From NCBI GenBank assembly GCA_003248565.1, contig QFOV01000092.1:1-12256 (forward strand): DNA of 12,256 nucleotides, in the 5' to 3' direction. The notes under the pieces are model-generated. The model saw nothing but the letters and a program-made list of their open reading frames with translations. It was not told the origin of the DNA and made no database searches. This document shows, in pieces, positions 9,418-12,256 of the stretch. Position 1 is the first letter of the stretch, and each line of letters begins with the position of its first letter. The stretch comes from Stenotrophomonas sp. Lineage in GTDB: Bacteria; Pseudomonadota; Gammaproteobacteria; Xanthomonadales; Xanthomonadaceae. The position numbers and the translations under genes are program-made.

Positions 9418-11999
9418 CCGGAACCAGCCAGCTTGGGATATCTGACGACGGCGATCACCGCGCCGCGCATGTCGACGCGCTGGCTGGACTGGACAATGCA
9501 CTTCAGCAACCGCTGCCGATCAGCCTGCAGCAGGCCCTGCTTGCTGCCCGCTCAGCCCTGACCGAGGCCATGGCCGAGCGAAGGCTGGCACAACGCCGCT
9601 ACGCCGCCCTGTTCAACGCAGTGCCGGACCCGGTCAGCATCCTCAGCGCTACCGGCGTGGTGTTGGACGTCAACAGCGCCGGGGTCCGCGCCTATGGCCG
9701 TACCCGCGAGGAGATCGTCGGCCAGCCCATCGAGCTGCTCAATCCCGACCTGCCGGCCGACCACCTTGAGCCGGTCTGGGAAACCCTCAATCGTGGCGAA
9801 ACCTATGTGGTGGAAGTCACCAACATGCGCGGTGACGGCAGCCGCTTCCCGGTGGAGGTGCATTCGGCCACCATCGAGCACGACGATGCACATTGCATCG
9901 TCGCCGTCGCCCGCGACCTGAGCCGGCGCTGGCAGGCCGAAACCCGTTACCGCCTGCTGCTGGAGTCCATCGACAAGGGGGTGATGCTGTTTGACCGCCA
10001 CCTGGGCATCATTTCCGCCAATCCTGCGGCACACCGCATTTTCAACCTCGGCAGCATTGCCCCGGCCAAAGTTCCGCTGCACAGCGACGAGTGGATCAGC
10101 GTCGATGAGCACGGCCGTCGGCTGCGGCCCGAGCACTGGCCGGTAACCCGCTCGTTTGCCGAAGGCAGGACCATCCCCAGCACCATCATCGGCCTGTACC
10201 ACCGCCCCAACGGGCGGATGATCTGGATCTCGATCACCACGGTGCCGGTGTTCTCGGCCGGTTGTGACCTGCCCGACCATGTATTTTCCCTGTTCAGTGA
10301 CATCACCGAACTCAAGCGCGACCACGCCCTGTTCGACCGCGCCCAATCGCTGGCGCATATCGGCGGCTGGGAGTGGGACCGTGGCCAGCAGCGGCTTTAC
10401 CTCACCGGCGAGGCACAGCGCATTCTTGGCCAGCAATCCCCTCCCACCGATCTGGAGCAGCTACTGGCCTGCCTGAACAGCCTGTCGCGCCAGCAACTGC
10501 GCGATGCGATGGAACGCGTGGTCGAGCAGCGCACCGGCTTCGAACTGGAACTGCAGGGCCAACGCGCCAGCGGCCACAGCTTCTGGATCAGGATGATCGG
10601 CGAAGTGGAGCTTGGCGACCTTGCCTCGAACCGTATCGCCGGCACCCTGCAGGACATCACCGAGCCCAAGCATGCCGAGCAGACCCTCAAGAACCAGGCG
10701 CGCACCGACCCGCTGACCGGCATCATGAATCGCGACGCCGCACTCACCGACCTGGAAGCCCGGCTGAGCAACCCCTCGCACGCCGAGGTCGCGGTGCTCT
10801 ACATAGACCTGGACCGGTTCAAGACCGTCAACGATGTGCTCGGCCACAACGCCGGCGACCTGCTGCTGATCGAAGCCACCCGCCGCATTTCCGATGCGAT
10901 CGGCACCGAGGGCCTGCTTGCCCGCTTTGGTGGCGATGAGTTCGTGGTCACCTGCGACGCCCGCGAACTGCCCGGCCGACCGGAAAAGCTGGCCGAGGCC
11001 ATCACCCGCGCCTTCGTCCCGCCGTTCCAGTTCGGCAAGGACGAATTTCCAGTCACTACCAGCATTGGTATTGCCCGCGCGCCCAAGGACGGCGTACGCC
11101 CGCAGCAACTGATCCAGAACGCCGATCTGGCCATGTACGAGTGCAAGCGCCGCGACCGCAATGGCTGGCAGCTGTTCTCGCCGGAACTGGCACGGCGCCA
11201 ACGCGATCGCCTGCAGATCGAGCGGCGCCTGCGCAAAGCCCTGGACCGTGACGAGTTCCGACTGGTCTACCAGCCGCAGGTTGACCTGCGCAGCGGCCAG
11301 ACCATCGCCTGCGAAGCCCTTATCCGTTGGCGCAGCCGCCAGCTCGGCGAGCTGCGCCCGGACATCTTCATCAGCCATGCCGAGAACACCGGCGACATCG
11401 TGCGCATCGGCGAATGGGTGCTGCACCAGGCCTGTCGGCAGATCCGCGAGTGGCAGCGCGAGGGGCTGGGCATGATGCGGGTGGCGATCAACGTCTCCTA
11501 CCGCCAGTTCAGTGGCGACCGCCTGGCGCGCCAGGTGCGCGAGGTGCTGGACCATTACGGCCTGCCCGGCAGCGCCTTGGAACTGGAGTTCACCGAGCGC
11601 GTATTGATCGAGGACGCCCCGGCGACCCTGCGCACCTTTGCCGAGCTGCGCGCCATGGGGGTGGTGCTGACCATCGACGACTTCGGTGAGGGTTATAGCG
11701 CGCTCAACTACCTGCGCACCCTGCCGATCCACGGCCTCAAGCTCAGCCAGCTGTTCATCAGCGGCGTACCAGGCAATCCTTCCGACGTCGCCGTCTGCGA
11801 GGCGGTCTGTGGCATTGCCCGCAGCCTCGGCCTGGGTCTGGTCGCCGAAGGCATCGAGTCCGAGGCGCAGCGCCAGTTCCTGCTCGGGCTCGGCGTGCCG
11901 GTTGGCCAGGGCTTCCTGTTTGCACCTGGCCTGTCGCCGCCTGACTTCAGCCGGCAACTGACCAGGGCCGACATCGCCGGCCCGGTACCACAGGTCTGA
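9414..11999 (+). CDS. Triple-PAS GGDEF-EAL protein (cyclic-di-GMP synthesis/hydrolysis)
   Basis: An 861-residue signalling protein, apparently cytoplasmic because no membrane helix or signal peptide is visible. After a 60-residue variable start come PAS 1 (about 61-170), PAS 2 (about 176-300, ending FSDITEL) and a PAS_3-type domain (about 310-417, AHIGGWEWD to GTLQDITEPK). The diguanylate cyclase domain (about 428-590) has DPLTGIMNR and an intact GGDEF at 506-510. The RxxD inhibitory site is absent (GTEG at its position). The phosphodiesterase domain (about 600-850) has EAL at 634-636, N693, E725, D755/D756, K776, E812 and Q832, so the catalytic set is complete. The usual LKID reads LKLS, and DFGTGYSS reads DFGEGYSA. 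Both activities look possible; the net direction cannot be read. The ATG overlaps the lyase stop (ATGA, 9414-9417), which implies coupled translation. Confidence 0.95.
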   Translation: MTGTSQLGISDDGDHRAAHVDALAGLDNALQQPLPISLQQALLAARSALTEAMAERRLAQRRYAALFNAVPDPVSILSATGVVLDVNSAGVRAYGRTREEIVGQPIELLNPDLPADHLEPVWETLNRGETYVVEVTNMRGDGSRFPVEVHSATIEHDDAHCIVAVARDLSRRWQAETRYRLLLESIDKGVMLFDRHLGIISANPAAHRIFNLGSIAPAKVPLHSDEWISVDEHGRRLRPEHWPVTRSFAEGRTIPSTIIGLYHRPNGRMIWISITTVPVFSAGCDLPDHVFSLFSDITELKRDHALFDRAQSLAHIGGWEWDRGQQRLYLTGEAQRILGQQSPPTDLEQLLACLNSLSRQQLRDAMERVVEQRTGFELELQGQRASGHSFWIRMIGEVELGDLASNRIAGTLQDITEPKHAEQTLKNQARTDPLTGIMNRDAALTDLEARLSNPSHAEVAVLYIDLDRFKTVNDVLGHNAGDLLLIEATRRISDAIGTEGLLARFGGDEFVVTCDARELPGRPEKLAEAITRAFVPPFQFGKDEFPVTTSIGIARAPKDGVRPQQLIQNADLAMYECKRRDRNGWQLFSPELARRQRDRLQIERRLRKALDRDEFRLVYQPQVDLRSGQTIACEALIRWRSRQLGELRPDIFISHAENTGDIVRIGEWVLHQACRQIREWQREGLGMMRVAINVSYRQFSGDRLARQVREVLDHYGLPGSALELEFTERVLIEDAPATLRTFAELRAMGVVLTIDDFGEGYSALNYLRTLPIHGLKLSQLFISGVPGNPSDVAVCEAVCGIARSLGLGLVAEGIESEAQRQFLLGLGVPVGQGFLFAPGLSPPDFSRQLTRADIAGPVPQV

Positions 12000-12027
12000 T
12001 CACCCCAACCTGGCACGGATCGGAATC
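11982..12027. repeat. Left copy of an imperfect direct duplication
   Basis: It begins in the last codons of the GGDEF-EAL gene and continues past the stop. The first 17 bases match 12155-12171 at 16 positions, the only change being the third base of a Val codon. A second block, 12010-12027, matches 12182-12200 at 16 of 19 aligned positions. The middle 10-11 bases are diverged. Confidence 0.7.
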
Positions 12028-12032
12028 GCCCC

Positions 12033-12104
12033 GTAGCCCGGGTAAGCGCAGCGCACCCGGGGCTCTCGGCAGCTCCCCGGGTGCGCTGTGCTTACCCGGG
12101 CTAC
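12033..12104. repeat. Inverted pair of REP-like GTAG palindromes
   Basis: Two 30-base units lie head to head (12033-12062 and 12075-12104) around a 12-base centre. The second is the reverse complement of the first at 29 of 30 positions (mismatch at 12048/12089). Each unit begins with GTAG at its outer edge and is itself a hairpin; the same unit is found singly at 5075-5106. This is the doublet layout of REP/SMAG elements. Placed 33 bases after the GGDEF-EAL stop, it can form one long stem in RNA, so it may end transcription or protect the 3' end of the message. Confidence 0.9.
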
Positions 12105-12154
12105 CTTCGTGGCAAGGACAGGGTTCAATTGCCCATGGCCTCGCTGCATCAGGT

Positions 12155-12200
12155 CCGGTGCCACAGGTCTGCCCGCAGCCGCTGGCCGCGGATCGGCATC
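12155..12200. repeat. Right copy of the imperfect direct duplication
   Basis: Partner of 11982-12027, shifted by 173 bases, on the far side of the REP doublet. Where the left copy has the stop TGA, this copy reads TGC. Confidence 0.7.
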
Positions 12201-12203
12201 AGC

Positions 12204-12209
12204 TAGAAT
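12204..12209 (+). promoter_or_regulatory. Possible promoter -10 for the gene at the right edge
   Basis: TAGAAT (five of six consensus bases) lies 28 bases before the ATG at 12238, just after the duplicated block. No clear -35 is visible at 17 bases spacing. Confidence 0.35.
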
Positions 12210-12237
12210 CGGCGGATCACTCAGCAGGATTGTTCCG

Positions 12238-12256
12238 ATGCAGCTGTCTTCCGTTC
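12238..12256 (+). CDS. Start of an unidentified gene (partial, runs off right edge)
   Basis: Only ATG and five further codons (MQLSSV) are in the window, so the product cannot be named. The support is contextual: an AGCAGGA ribosome binding site lies eight bases upstream, a -10-like TAGAAT precedes it at suitable distance, and the strand matches the preceding genes but lies beyond the REP doublet, suggesting a separate transcription unit. Confidence 0.5.

Noticed and set aside
10461..11957. A 498-codon minus-strand open frame, and similar ones at 9552-10436 and 7681-9033
   Set aside because: They are shadows of the GGDEF-EAL, HMG-CoA lyase and LiuC genes. They show no motifs and span real domain boundaries and an intergenic gap.
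12033..12104. Reading the inverted repeats as insertion-sequence ends or a CRISPR unit
   Set aside because: Only 12 bases lie between the arms, there is no transposase and no regular spacer array. The REP doublet explanation fits better.

Overview
The window is high-GC gammaproteobacterial chromosome, most likely Xanthomonadaceae and probably Stenotrophomonas or a close relative. The support is a carA-orf-carB cluster downstream of dapB, a three-gene feo operon whose last gene is a small Cys-bearing membrane protein, and extragenic palindromes opening with GTAG that resemble the REP/SMAG repeats of Stenotrophomonas. This assignment is inference from gene content; no database was searched. All protein-coding sequence looks intact and native. 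I see no phage, insertion sequence, CRISPR array, rRNA or tRNA. The region is mainly housekeeping and catabolic, and I found no clearly new biological system. The most interesting points are small genes, leaders and repeats.

Minus strand, 7561 down to 1. The feo operon (feoA 7313-7561, feoB 5460-7316, small membrane protein 5206-5460) is tightly coupled by overlapping stop and start codons. It ends at a strong hairpin at 5172-5197 and starts from a promoter region with a Fur-like palindrome at 7583-7602. A 264-base gap (4942-5205) holds that hairpin, one REP-like palindrome and the probable promoter of the next group. That group is a membrane-anchored protein of unknown function (4435-4941), dapB (3652-4383), carA (2284-3414), a secreted DUF2059-like protein (1727-2287) and carB (1-1672, cut by the window edge). 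It joins lysine/peptidoglycan precursor synthesis (DapB) to carbamoyl phosphate synthesis for arginine and pyrimidines (CarA small subunit with glutaminase, CarB large synthetase subunit). The 237-base carA leader contains a hairpin followed by a T-run that could be an attenuator.

Plus strand, 7687 to 12256. A methylglutaconyl-CoA hydratase (liuC type) and hydroxymethylglutaryl-CoA lyase carry out the last two steps of leucine/isovalerate breakdown. The lyase stop codon overlaps the start of an 861-residue triple-PAS GGDEF-EAL protein (cyclic-di-GMP turnover), so a signalling enzyme appears translationally coupled to a catabolic gene. Downstream lies a nearly perfect 72-base inverted pair of REP-like palindromes, bracketed by an imperfect direct duplication that includes the last codons of the GGDEF-EAL gene. 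The first codons of a further gene begin at 12238.

No gene-free stretch exceeds 300 bases. The largest gaps are 3415-3651, 4942-5205 and 12000-12237, and their contents are listed below.
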